A stretch of DNA of 64,000 nt, taken from contig NZ_PTIX01000018.1 of assembly GCF_002934265.1 (NCBI RefSeq), positions 1 through 64,000 on the forward strand, read 5' to 3'. The stretch comes from Actinokineospora auranticolor (GTDB lineage Bacteria > Actinomycetota > Actinomycetes > Mycobacteriales > Pseudonocardiaceae). The notes beneath the pieces are model-generated. The model saw only the letters and a list, made by a program, of their open reading frames with translations. It ran no database searches and had not been told where the DNA came from. A program made the translations under genes and the position numbers. Below, in pieces: positions 29,746 to 36,885 of this stretch (its first letter is position 1; the number at the start of each line of letters is the position of its first letter).

Positions 29746-30232
29746 GCGCGGACCCTCCCTACGGACCTTGTCTCGGTCCACCCCCGTGGACGCCGAGTGG
29801 GGGTGATAACCCCGACCCGTCTGTCGTCGCTGCTCAGCCTATTCGTTTCAGCGCGGCCCGCAGTACTTGCCCCATCGGGTGAACCACGCCGTGTTCGCGA
29901 AGGGGACCGGAACGCCTCCGAAGGGGCAACCGGGTTCCGCCGACCGGGCAGTTCCACCGGTCACCGCGACACGCCGGGGCGGGCCGCCGGACAGGGCAGA
30001 CACCCCCAGCCGGGTGACGCTGTGCGCGGCCGGGGCCGGCATGGGCTACCCTCTGCCCGCTCCAGTCGCCGAAGACGGCATCCGGAATCGATTCGGAAGC
30101 GATTTCCGGGGTCGGTGAAACCTGACGCGGCCTGCGAGACCTCCGTCACTCGATTGGCGGGCACAAACCGGGGCGCTGGAACGTTGTCCAGCGGCACGAC
30201 CCACATCCTGAAGGACCGCAGGGGTGAGACAG
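29746..30232. other. Divergent promoter region of cei and DUF4193
   Basis: 487 bp without a convincing ORF. Possible -10 elements are TAGGCT on the minus strand (29841-29836) and TACCCT on the plus strand (30047-30052); neither has a clear -35. GAATCGATTC forms a short palindrome near 30086. Confidence 0.4.
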
Positions 30233-30541
30233 ATGGCGACCGACTACGACGCACCACGGCGCAGCGAGGCCGACGACCTGGCCGAGGACTCCCTAGAGGA
30301 GCTCAAGGCCCGGCGCAACGAGAACCAGTCCGGGGTGGTCGACGTCGACGAGACCGACACCGCCGAGAGCTTCGAGCTCCCCGGCGCCGACCTCTCGGCG
30401 CTCTCCGGCGAGGACCTGACCGTCCGCGTCGTGCCCAAGCAAGCCGACGAGTTCACCTGTTCCAAGTGCTTCCTGGTGCACCACCGCAGCAGGCTGGCCG
30501 AGGACAACGGGGGAGTGTTCGTCTGCCGCGACTGCGCGTGA
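30233..30541 (+). CDS. DUF4193 family zinc-ribbon-like protein
   Basis: Conserved actinobacterial protein of 102 residues, function unknown. An acidic N-terminal part (ATDYDAPRRSEADDLAED) leads to a C-terminal FTCSKCFLVHHRSRL ... FVCRDCA with four cysteines that probably bind zinc. The ATG at 30233 follows AGGGG; a GTG at 30224 is less likely. Order suhB-cei-DUF4193-DUF3093-dut matches mycobacteria. Confidence 0.93.
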   Translation: MATDYDAPRRSEADDLAEDSLEELKARRNENQSGVVDVDETDTAESFELPGADLSALSGEDLTVRVVPKQADEFTCSKCFLVHHRSRLAEDNGGVFVCRDCA

Positions 30542-30542
30542 C

Positions 30543-30567
30543 GCGCGGCGCGGCAAAGGCGCCGCGC
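30543..30567 (+). terminator. Hairpin terminator after DUF4193
   Basis: GCGCGGCGC and GCGCCGCGC form a 9-bp stem with a 7-nt loop, starting right after the stop codon. Confidence 0.55.
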
Positions 30568-30718
30568 GGGCTGGGGACAGCCGGGCTGCCCGGGGGCGGG
30601 CACCCGGCTGTTGCTGTACCCGGGTACCGGTGCCCGAGAACGGGATAGCGGGCGACGGGATGACGGGAGCGGGCCGAGCGGGGCGACAGCCGTGCCCCGC
30701 CCGCGGCGCCCCGGACCG

Positions 30719-31231
30719 TCAGTCGCCGTCCGACCGGTCGGCGGGGGCGGCCACCGGCTGCTGCTCGCGCAGCGCGGCGACGAGCCGCTCGGGGTGCCTC
30801 GTGCTGAACACCCAGTACGGCGTCGGGTCCTCCGGGTCGGTCACCTCGACCCGCACGAGCGGCCGCACCCAGCTGCGGTGCACCAGGAACGCGGCCGGGT
30901 CCAGGTGCGGCCCGAGCACGCGGCGCTTGTTCCTCTCGTCGTGCACCGCGATGGTGCCCGCGTGCCGCAGCGGCAGGTGCGCGTCGCCGACCCACAGCTC
31001 GCCGTCGGCCACCCGCACCCGGGTGCGCCCGGCGCGCCAGAGCAGCAGCAGGGCCAGCGGGATGATCACCGCGTACGGCAGCCAGGCCCGCACCCCGGGG
31101 TAGCCCATGTGGATCTCCGCGGCCAGCAGCCCGGCGGCCAGCAGCGGCAGCGGCCACAGGTACCAGGTGAGGTGGAGCCGCTCGCGGTACTCGCCTGGGG
31201 CCGGACCGCCCGCGCCTGAGGTGTCGCTCAC
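30719..31231 (-). CDS. DUF3093 family membrane protein
   Basis: A 170-residue protein with two transmembrane helices near the N-terminus (about 22-40 and 50-66) and a soluble C-terminal part including WVGDAHLPL and [13 protein letters not shown]. Function unknown; the gene is conserved next to dut. It starts at GTG 31231, with TACCCT (31243-31238 on this strand) ending 6 nt before the codon, which suggests a leaderless transcript. Confidence 0.9.
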   Translation of the reverse strand: MSDTSGAGGPAPGEYRERLHLTWYLWPLPLLAAGLLAAEIHMGYPGVRAWLPYAVIIPLALLLLWRAGRTRVRVADGELWVGDAHLPLRHAGTIAVHDERNKRRVLGPHLDPAAFLVHRSWVRPLVRVEVTDPEDPTPYWVFSTRHPERLVAALREQQPVAAPADRSDGD

Positions 31232-31237
31232 GGCCCC

Positions 31238-31247
31238 AGGGTAGTCT
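31238..31247. promoter_or_regulatory. Overlapping divergent -10 elements of DUF3093 and dut
   Basis: TAGTCT (31242-31247, plus strand) lies 8 nt before the dut GTG, and TACCCT (31243-31238, minus strand) lies 6 nt before the DUF3093 GTG. Both spacings put transcription start at or near the start codon, so both mRNAs are probably leaderless. The promoters share two bases. Confidence 0.5.
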
Positions 31248-31255
31248 CGCGGCTC

Positions 31256-31744
31256 GTGCCCAGCGTGGAGGTCCTGCTCACCCGATTGGACCCGGGTGTC
31301 CCCCTACCCGCCTACGCCCGCCCCGGCGACGCAGGCGCGGACCTGGTGACGACGACCGACGTGGTCATCGCCCCCGGCGAGCGGGTAGTGGTCGGCACCG
31401 GTGTGGCGGTCGCGCTGCCGGAGGGGTTCGCCGGGTTCGTGCACCCGCGCTCCGGCCTGGCCGCGCGCTCGGGGCTGAGCGTGGTGAACACGCCGGGCAC
31501 CATCGACTCGGGCTACCGGGGCGAGATCATGGTGTGTCTGATCAACCACGACCCGAGGGAACCGATCAGCCTGCGCCGGGGCGACCGGATCGCGCAGCTG
31601 GTGGTCCAGCGGGTCGAGCACGCGGTGTTCCGCGAGGTGACCGAGCTGGGGACGTCCCGGCGCGGCACCGGCGGGTACGGGTCGACCGGTGGGCACGCGC
31701 TGCTCGCCGGGGCGGCGGGGTCGGGACGCGAGACGGAGGACTAG
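31256..31744 (+). CDS. dut: dUTP diphosphatase
   Basis: Hydrolyses dUTP to dUMP, preventing uracil incorporation and supplying dTMP synthesis. All five trimeric dUTPase motifs are present in 162 residues: [44 protein letters not shown] and [10 protein letters not shown]. The C-terminal tail after motif 5 is a little long. GTG at 31256. The stop shares one base with the next start. Confidence 0.96.
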   Translation: MPSVEVLLTRLDPGVPLPAYARPGDAGADLVTTTDVVIAPGERVVVGTGVAVALPEGFAGFVHPRSGLAARSGLSVVNTPGTIDSGYRGEIMVCLINHDPREPISLRRGDRIAQLVVQRVEHAVFREVTELGTSRRGTGGYGSTGGHALLAGAAGSGRETED

Positions 31745-32394
31745 TGGCACTGTTCGGGCGCAGACGCAACCGTGACGAGGACGAGGAGCCGACCTCGGTA
31801 CCCGCGGACGCCGATGCCGACGAGGGCTTCCCGGTACCCGTGGAGGCCCCCGACGGCCCCTACGACGAGGAAGACGAGCCCGACGACGAGCAACCGCGCC
31901 TCGACCTGGGCTCCATCCGGGTCCCCGTGCCCGACGGCGCCCAGTTGCAGGTCGAGATGGACCCGGCAGGCCCGGTCCGCGCCGTGCACGTGCTGACCCC
32001 GGTCGGCCAGATCACCCTCAACGCCTACGCCGCGCCCCGCTCGGGCGGCCTGTGGCGGGAGGTCTGCGGCGAGCTGGCCGAGCAGCTGCGCGGCGACGGC
32101 GCGTCGGTCCGCAGCCACGCGGGCGACTGGGGCCAGGAGTTGGGCGCCACACTGGGCGAGGCCACGCTGCGGTTCATCGGCGTGGACGGCCCCCGGTGGA
32201 TGCTGCGCGGCGTGGTCGCGACCCGCCCGGAGCTGGTGGACCCGGCCACGGCGGCGCTGCGGGACATGATCCGCGGCACGGTCGTGGTCCGCGGCGACTC
32301 GCCGATGCCGGTGCGCACCCCGTTGCAGATCGACCTGCCGCGGGCCATCGCGGAGCACATCGCGGCCCAGAACGCGGAGCAGCAGCAGCAGTAG
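31744..32394 (+). CDS. DUF3710 family protein
   Basis: A 216-residue conserved actinobacterial protein of unknown function. It starts [15 protein letters not shown], has an acidic linker, then the DUF3710 core (LDLGSIRVPVPDGAQLQVEM, NAYAAPRSGGLWREV, WMLRGVVATRP). It ends in a short glutamine run. Translationally coupled to dut (one-base overlap), as in mycobacteria. Confidence 0.92.
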   Translation: MALFGRRRNRDEDEEPTSVPADADADEGFPVPVEAPDGPYDEEDEPDDEQPRLDLGSIRVPVPDGAQLQVEMDPAGPVRAVHVLTPVGQITLNAYAAPRSGGLWREVCGELAEQLRGDGASVRSHAGDWGQELGATLGEATLRFIGVDGPRWMLRGVVATRPELVDPATAALRDMIRGTVVVRGDSPMPVRTPLQIDLPRAIAEHIAAQNAEQQQQ

Positions 32395-32438
32395 CACGGG
32401 CGTCATCGGGCGAGCGGCAGGCGGCTGCTCGCCCGATG

Positions 32439-33152
32439 TCAGCCGCGGCGCGCGGTCGCGGTCAGGAACGCCCCCACGGCGGCCCGGCCCAGCGCCTCCG
32501 GGTCGACCGCCATCACCGCCAGCCGGGTCGTGCGCAGGCACCCGAGCGGGACCGCGTCCACCCACTGCCGCGCGACCTCGTCCGGGTGCACCGGGTCGTC
32601 CACGCAGCAGCCGATCCCGACGGGAACCTGAATCCCGCTCAGTTCTTGCGCGGATGGCCCCGGTGCGGCGGCCCCCGCGTCCAGCGAGTCGGCCAGCGCG
32701 TCCCCGTACCGCCGCCACGACCGGCGCAGTTCGTCCCCCAACCAGCCCGGGACGTCCGCCACGACGGCCGCCACGCCCCGAGCGCGCACGTCCGCCGCGC
32801 TGGCCCGCGCGAGCACCGAGGCGGGCGCCGCGCCGGGTTCCCCGGTCCACGCGGGCAGCGCCAGGAGCAGGCCCGAACACCGGTCCGGGTGCCGCGCCGC
32901 CCACAACGCCGCGACGTGCGCCCCCAGCGACACCCCGCCGACCACCACCGGCCCGTTCCCGCACGCCTCGTCGAGGGCGGCCACATAGCCCTCCACCAGG
33001 CGTTTCCCCGGTTCGGGGGCGGGTGCGAGCAGCTCCAGACCAGCCGCGCGAAGCGGACCGGAGAACACGTTCCGCACGAATACCTCATCGGAGCCCGTAC
33101 CGGGCAGGATCACGGCCGTGGCAAGGGATGCAGCCGGGTGGGTCACACTCAC
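32439..33152 (-). CDS. Alpha/beta hydrolase fold protein
   Basis: Putative serine hydrolase of 237 residues. The nucleophile elbow is GVSLGAH, preceded by the HPAASLATAVILPGTGSDE strand-loop region. A catalytic aspartate may lie in CVDDPVHPDEV; no clear late histidine is obvious near the C-terminus, so activity is uncertain. GTG at 33152 follows AAGGATCAGG. It is inserted on the opposite strand within an otherwise conserved block. Confidence 0.75.
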   Translation of the reverse strand: MSVTHPAASLATAVILPGTGSDEVFVRNVFSGPLRAAGLELLAPAPEPGKRLVEGYVAALDEACGNGPVVVGGVSLGAHVAALWAARHPDRCSGLLLALPAWTGEPGAAPASVLARASAADVRARGVAAVVADVPGWLGDELRRSWRRYGDALADSLDAGAAAPGPSAQELSGIQVPVGIGCCVDDPVHPDEVARQWVDAVPLGCLRTTRLAVMAVDPEALGRAAVGAFLTATARRG

Positions 33153-33247
33153 GACCTGATCCTTGTCCAGCTCCCACCCGGCGCGGTTACCCTGGCTGCG
33201 AATGGGCTGGGTGTCGGGGCCCGCCCCCACGAAGGAGACGCTGCGCT

Positions 33248-33628
33248 ATGGGCACCAAGGGGGACGGTTATTGGCACCGTCTCGTCAAACGGCTGACCAC
33301 TGATGTGGACCAGCTCGACGCGGACGACCTGTCCACGCACGCCGAGGCGCAGGGCGCGCGCCGGGCCTGCGACTGCCGCTCCGGCGAGGAGGTGACCGTC
33401 TTCGGCCGGTTACGGACCGTCGAGCTGTGCCCCCGCGACGCGGCCGCCACCCTGGAAGCGGAGTTGTTCGACGGGACCGAGGGCGTGACACTAGTGTGGC
33501 TCGGGCGTCGTCGCATCCCGGGTATCGAGCCTGGCCGGACCGTCAAGGCCCAGGGCCGGATCGCGGTCCGGGACGGGCGCAAGGTGCTCTACAACCCGTA
33601 CTACGAGCTGCAGCAGACGGCTCCTTGA
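33248..33628 (+). CDS. OB-fold nucleic-acid-binding protein (Rv2694c-like)
   Basis: A 126-residue protein with an N-terminal helix (WHRLVKRLTTDVDQLDADDL) and one OB-fold: EVTVFGRLRTVELCP, LEAELFDGTEGVTLVWLGRR and VKAQGRIAVRDGRKVLYNP. Likely binds single-stranded nucleic acid. AAGGAG precedes the ATG at 33248 by about 10 nt. Followed by DUF3159 after 13 bp, a conserved pair. Confidence 0.88.
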   Translation: MGTKGDGYWHRLVKRLTTDVDQLDADDLSTHAEAQGARRACDCRSGEEVTVFGRLRTVELCPRDAAATLEAELFDGTEGVTLVWLGRRRIPGIEPGRTVKAQGRIAVRDGRKVLYNPYYELQQTAP

Positions 33629-33641
33629 CGAAACCGGTGCC

Positions 33642-34448
33642 ATGACGGCCGCTGAGGTCCACGAGTCGGGCGACCCCGACGAGCGCAAGCCAGCCCCCGG
33701 TCAACCCGACGGCAAGGAACCCGACGACAAGCCGGAGCCGACGCTGCTGGAGCAGATGGGCGGCGTCAGCGGCCTGGTCTACTCGTCGGTGCCGGTGCTG
33801 GTGTTCGTGCTGACGAACGCGATCTGGAAGCTGCAGGTCGGCATCTGGAGCGCGATCGGCAGCGCGGTGGCCATCACCGTGATCCGGGTCGTGCGCAAGG
33901 AGCCGCTGCAGCCTGCCATCTCGGGCTTCTTCGGGGTGGCCATCGCCGCGTTCATCGCCTACCAGACCGGGTCGGCCAAGGGGTTCTTCCTCTTCGGCAT
34001 CTGGACCAGCCTGGTCTACGGCGGCGTGTTCGCCCTGTCGATCCTGCTGCGGTGGCCGCTGGTCGGGGTCATCTGGTCGGCGCTCAACGGCCACGGCCAG
34101 GGCTGGCGCCAGGACAAGCCGTCGCGGCTGGCCTACGACCTGGCCACGCTCTCGTTCGTGGTCATCTTCGCGGCGCGGTTCATCGTGCAGAAGTGGCTCT
34201 ACGACGAGGACCTGACCGGCTGGCTCGCCTTCGCCCGCCTGGCGATGGGCTACCCGCTGTTCGCGCTCGCGCTCCTGGTGACCGTGTGGGCGGTCCGCAA
34301 GGCCCAGCGCCGCCAGCGGGAGCAGGAGGAGACCGGGGCCGCCTCCGACGAGGCCGTGGAGGCCGCCCTCCGGGCCAAGTACTCCGGCGAGGACGTCGCG
34401 GCGGAGGACACCACGACCGAGGACGCCACCAGCGAGTCCCGGCGGTAG
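33642..34448 (+). CDS. DUF3159 family membrane protein
   Basis: A 268-residue membrane protein with about five to six hydrophobic segments between residues 45 and 215. A charged N-terminus leads to LLEQMGGVSGLVYSSVPVLV, typical of DUF3159, and an acidic Thr-rich tail ends the protein. Function unknown; some relatives are linked to intracellular septation. Follows the OB-fold gene and ends at a hairpin terminator. Confidence 0.9.
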   Translation: MTAAEVHESGDPDERKPAPGQPDGKEPDDKPEPTLLEQMGGVSGLVYSSVPVLVFVLTNAIWKLQVGIWSAIGSAVAITVIRVVRKEPLQPAISGFFGVAIAAFIAYQTGSAKGFFLFGIWTSLVYGGVFALSILLRWPLVGVIWSALNGHGQGWRQDKPSRLAYDLATLSFVVIFAARFIVQKWLYDEDLTGWLAFARLAMGYPLFALALLVTVWAVRKAQRRQREQEETGAASDEAVEAALRAKYSGEDVAAEDTTTEDATSESRR

Positions 34449-34464
34449 GTCCACCGAACAACGG

Positions 34465-34503
34465 ACAAGGCTCCCGTGAACCCAGGGTTCGCGGGAGCCT
34501 TGT
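34465..34503. terminator. Hairpin terminator after DUF3159
   Basis: ACAAGGCTCCCGTGAACC and GGTTCGCGGGAGCCTTGT form an 18-bp stem with one mismatch and a 3-nt loop, 16 bp beyond the stop. Confidence 0.75.
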
Positions 34504-34643
34504 TGCTCTTGCTCTCCTCAGCCCATCTGTGACCGCTGCGTGGTCTCAGCCCTGTACCCGCGCGTCGCTCTTGCTCTCCTCAGCCCGCCCGTGACCGCCG
34601 CTTGATCCCGCGCCGCCCCCAACGCAACGCGCCCCCACCAACT

Positions 34644-34788
34644 CCTCGATCGGGCGGATTTGCTTTGTGTGGGGGGACGGACCTGCCAAGCTCCCCGCGG
34701 GTCGGGTGGGCTTGCCCATCCCACCCGGCTTCTCGCCCCACCGCAGGTTCGTAGGGGCCCCGCGCAAAGCGGATCCGCCCGATCGAGG
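34644..34788 (+). repeat. MITE-like palindromic element, copy A
   Basis: 145 bp bounded by a perfect 16-bp terminal inverted repeat, CCTCGATCGGGCGGAT and ATCCGCCCGATCGAGG; GCTTTG/CAAAGC extends the pairing. The core includes GGGGGGACGGACCTGCCAAG and CCGCAGGTTCGTAGGGGCCC. The core recurs, inverted, in 34934-35074, but the terminal repeat sequence there is different. Confidence 0.8.
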
Positions 34789-34933
34789 CCGACCCCATAT
34801 TCGCGTAGGGCTAGACCGCATCAACCCGCATCGGCGGCCTCCGGCGGCCGGGGCGCCACGGCTCCCACCACGGGCACCGGCCCGACCCAGCGTGGTCCCG
34901 TTCTCCCGGGCTCCAACGCGAGAACCGAGCGAT

Positions 34934-35074
34934 GCTCGGTGAGGTGAATTGCCTTTGTGCGGGGCCCCTACGAACCTGCGGTGGGGAAGAGCGGTGGGAG
35001 GGGCAAGCCCACCCACCTGCCGGGAAGCTTGGCAGGTCCGTCCCCCCACACAAAGGCAATCCACCCCACCGAGC
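34934..35074 (-). repeat. MITE-like palindromic element, copy B
   Basis: 141 bp with 26-bp arms (left begins GCTCGGTGAGGTGAATTGCC, right ends GGCAATCCACCCCACCGAGC) that pair with only two mismatches. Read on the minus strand the core matches copy A closely. The arm tips differ from copy A yet still pair with each other. Confidence 0.8.
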
Positions 35075-35132
35075 AGTGAGCAGGAGCGCGGCGCCTTGAG
35101 TGGGTGGATGGGTTGGCACACGTCGAGGGGCG

Positions 35133-35380
35133 GCGGGTGCGGCTTGGCGGGGCGGAAGGAAGTGAGGGGGCGGGTGGGCTGCCGGGGCGGGGTGCCTTGG
35201 CCGGGGTGTGGGAAATGGGCGGTTCGGTCAGGCGGGTGCGGCCTGGCGGGGTATGGGGGAGTGGGGGGCGGGTGGGCTGCCGGAGCGGCGTGCCTTGGCC
35301 CGGGCGCGGGAACAGGCGGCTCGGTCAGGCGGGTGCGGGGCGTGAGGGGACGGGTGGTCTGCGGGGCCGTGTACGACCTC
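35133..35380 (+). repeat. G-rich tandem repeat, about 98 bp unit, 2.5 copies
   Basis: Units begin GCGGGTGCGG at 35133, 35232 and 35329 (the last incomplete). Each full unit contains GGGTGGGCTGCCGG and GTGCCTTGGCC and ends TCGGTCAG. The strand is strongly G-skewed with many GGG/GGGG runs, so G-quadruplex formation is possible. Confidence 0.7.
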
Positions 35381-35433
35381 GGCGCAGGTGGACAGATCCG
35401 AGGTCGCCGATCACGGCAAGACCCACAAGGCGG

Positions 35434-36090
35434 CTAGTGCCCGAGCGCCTTGCGGATCTCGCCCTCCACGTCCGCCGACGCCACGAACAGCAGCTCGTCG
35501 CCCCCCTCCAGCGAGTCGTCCGGCTGGGGCACGATCACCCGCCCGCCGCGCAGGATGGTCACCAGGGCCGCGTCGCGCGGCAGCCGGACCTCCCGCACCG
35601 GGCGGCCCGCCCACGGCGTGTCGTCCGGCAGGGTCATCTCCACCAGGTTCGCCTGGCCCTGGCGCAGGGTCAGCAGCTGCACCAGCCCACCGACGCTCAC
35701 CGCCTCCTCGACCATCGCCGCCAGCACGCGCGGGGTCGAGACCGCCACGTCCACGCCCCACGCGCCGGTGAACAGCCACTCGTTGGCGGGGTCGTTGACC
35801 CGGGCGACCACGCGGCGGACCGCGAAGACCGTCTTGGCCAGCAGGGAGACCACCAGGTTGACCTTGTCGTCGCCGGTGGCGGCGATGACGCAGTCGCACA
35901 GCTGCAGGCCCGCGTCCTCCAGCGACGCCAGCTCGCACGCGTCGGCCAGCACCCACTCGGCCTGCTCGACGGTGTGCGGCTCGAACTGCCCGGCCTCCCG
36001 CTCGATGAGCATCACCTGGTGCTCACCCGCGACCAGCTCGGCGGCGATGGAGCGGCCCACCGCGCCCGCTCCGGCGATGGCGACGCGCAT
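35434..36090 (-). CDS. ceoC: TrkA-type potassium uptake protein (CeoC-like)
   Basis: Cytosolic regulatory subunit of a K+ transport system, 218 residues. RCK_N Rossmann domain with nucleotide motif GAGAVGRSIAAEL (about 7-19) and an acidic ligand at the end of the second strand (LIERE), followed by an RCK_C domain (about 135-218). GGAGGAGGGG precedes the ATG at 36090, which overlaps the ceoB stop by one base. Confidence 0.92.
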   Translation of the reverse strand: MRVAIAGAGAVGRSIAAELVAGEHQVMLIEREAGQFEPHTVEQAEWVLADACELASLEDAGLQLCDCVIAATGDDKVNLVVSLLAKTVFAVRRVVARVNDPANEWLFTGAWGVDVAVSTPRVLAAMVEEAVSVGGLVQLLTLRQGQANLVEMTLPDDTPWAGRPVREVRLPRDAALVTILRGGRVIVPQPDDSLEGGDELLFVASADVEGEIRKALGH

Positions 36091-36755
36091 CAGTGCCCCT
36101 CCTCCGGCGCCTGCACGGCCGCCGCTGTGACATCGCTGAGCGTCCCGGACAGGGCCGCCACGTAGACCTGGTCGTCGGCCTGGATCACGGTCTTGGCCGT
36201 GGGCAGCACACCGGTGCCGAACCGCATGATGAACGCGACCCGGCAGCCCGTGGCGCCCTGGAACTCCTTGACCGTGCGCCCGACCCACTCCTCGTGCACC
36301 GGCACCTGGAGCACGGCGACCTTGCCCGTGGGGTCGCGCCACGCCGACGACACGCCGTCGGGCAGCAGCGTCCGCAGCAGCCGGTCGGTCGTCCACGGCA
36401 CGGTCGCCACCGTCGGGATGCCCAGCCGCTCGTAGACCTCGGCCCGCTTCGGGTCGTAGATGCGGGCGACGACGTGCTCCACGGCGAACGTCTCCCGCGC
36501 GACCCGCGCCGAGATGATGTTCGAGTTGTCCCCGCTGGACACCGCCGCGAACGCGCCCGCGCGCTCGATCCCCGCCTCGACCAGCACCTGCCGGTCGAAC
36601 CCGGTGCCCACCACCTGCTGGCCGTGGAAGTCCGAGCCCAGCCTGCGGAAGGCCTGCGCGTCCTTGTCGATGACGGCCACGGTGTGGTCGAGCCGCTCCA
36701 GCGCCGCGGCCATCGAGGCCCCGACGCGGCCGCAGCCCATGATCACAACGTGCAC
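36090..36755 (-). CDS. ceoB: TrkA-type potassium uptake protein (CeoB-like)
   Basis: Partner of CeoC, 221 residues. RCK_N domain with MGCGRVGASMA and AVIDKD, and a C-terminal RCK_C domain (about 135-215). GGAGG lies upstream of the GTG at 36755. With the KimA-like transporter encoded divergently it forms a likely potassium-homeostasis cluster, as in mycobacteria (Rv2690c-Rv2692). Confidence 0.92.
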   Translation of the reverse strand: MHVVIMGCGRVGASMAAALERLDHTVAVIDKDAQAFRRLGSDFHGQQVVGTGFDRQVLVEAGIERAGAFAAVSSGDNSNIISARVARETFAVEHVVARIYDPKRAEVYERLGIPTVATVPWTTDRLLRTLLPDGVSSAWRDPTGKVAVLQVPVHEEWVGRTVKEFQGATGCRVAFIMRFGTGVLPTAKTVIQADDQVYVAALSGTLSDVTAAAVQAPEEGH

Positions 36756-36885
36756 GACCAGCCTCCTCGTTCCGGTACGCGAGATCGGGCCACCTGGTCG
36801 GCCGGGTGACCCGATCGTCGTGTCTGCCGCGAACCTACCGGTGGCCGCGCCCGATCGGTGATGCGACCGCCTACGCTGTGCGTCC

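Larger units (their letters stand above)
34504..35433. other. Repeat-rich noncoding island
   Basis: 930 bp between the DUF3159 terminator and the convergent ceoC. It contains a duplicated segment of about 38 bp (GCTCTTGCTCTCCTCAGCCC at 34505 and 34567), two hairpin elements in opposite orientation (34644-34788, 34934-35074) and a G-rich tandem repeat of about 98 bp (35133-35380). No gene is evident. Confidence 0.75.

Noticed and set aside
34644-35074. Pair of insertion sequences or a composite transposon
   Set aside because: The elements are only about 140 bp, encode nothing and no transposase is present in the window; I could not identify target-site duplications.
34546-35121. 191-codon frame on the minus strand across the repeat island
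   Set aside because: It translates the two hairpin elements and flanks, with no protein-like composition and no ribosome-binding site.
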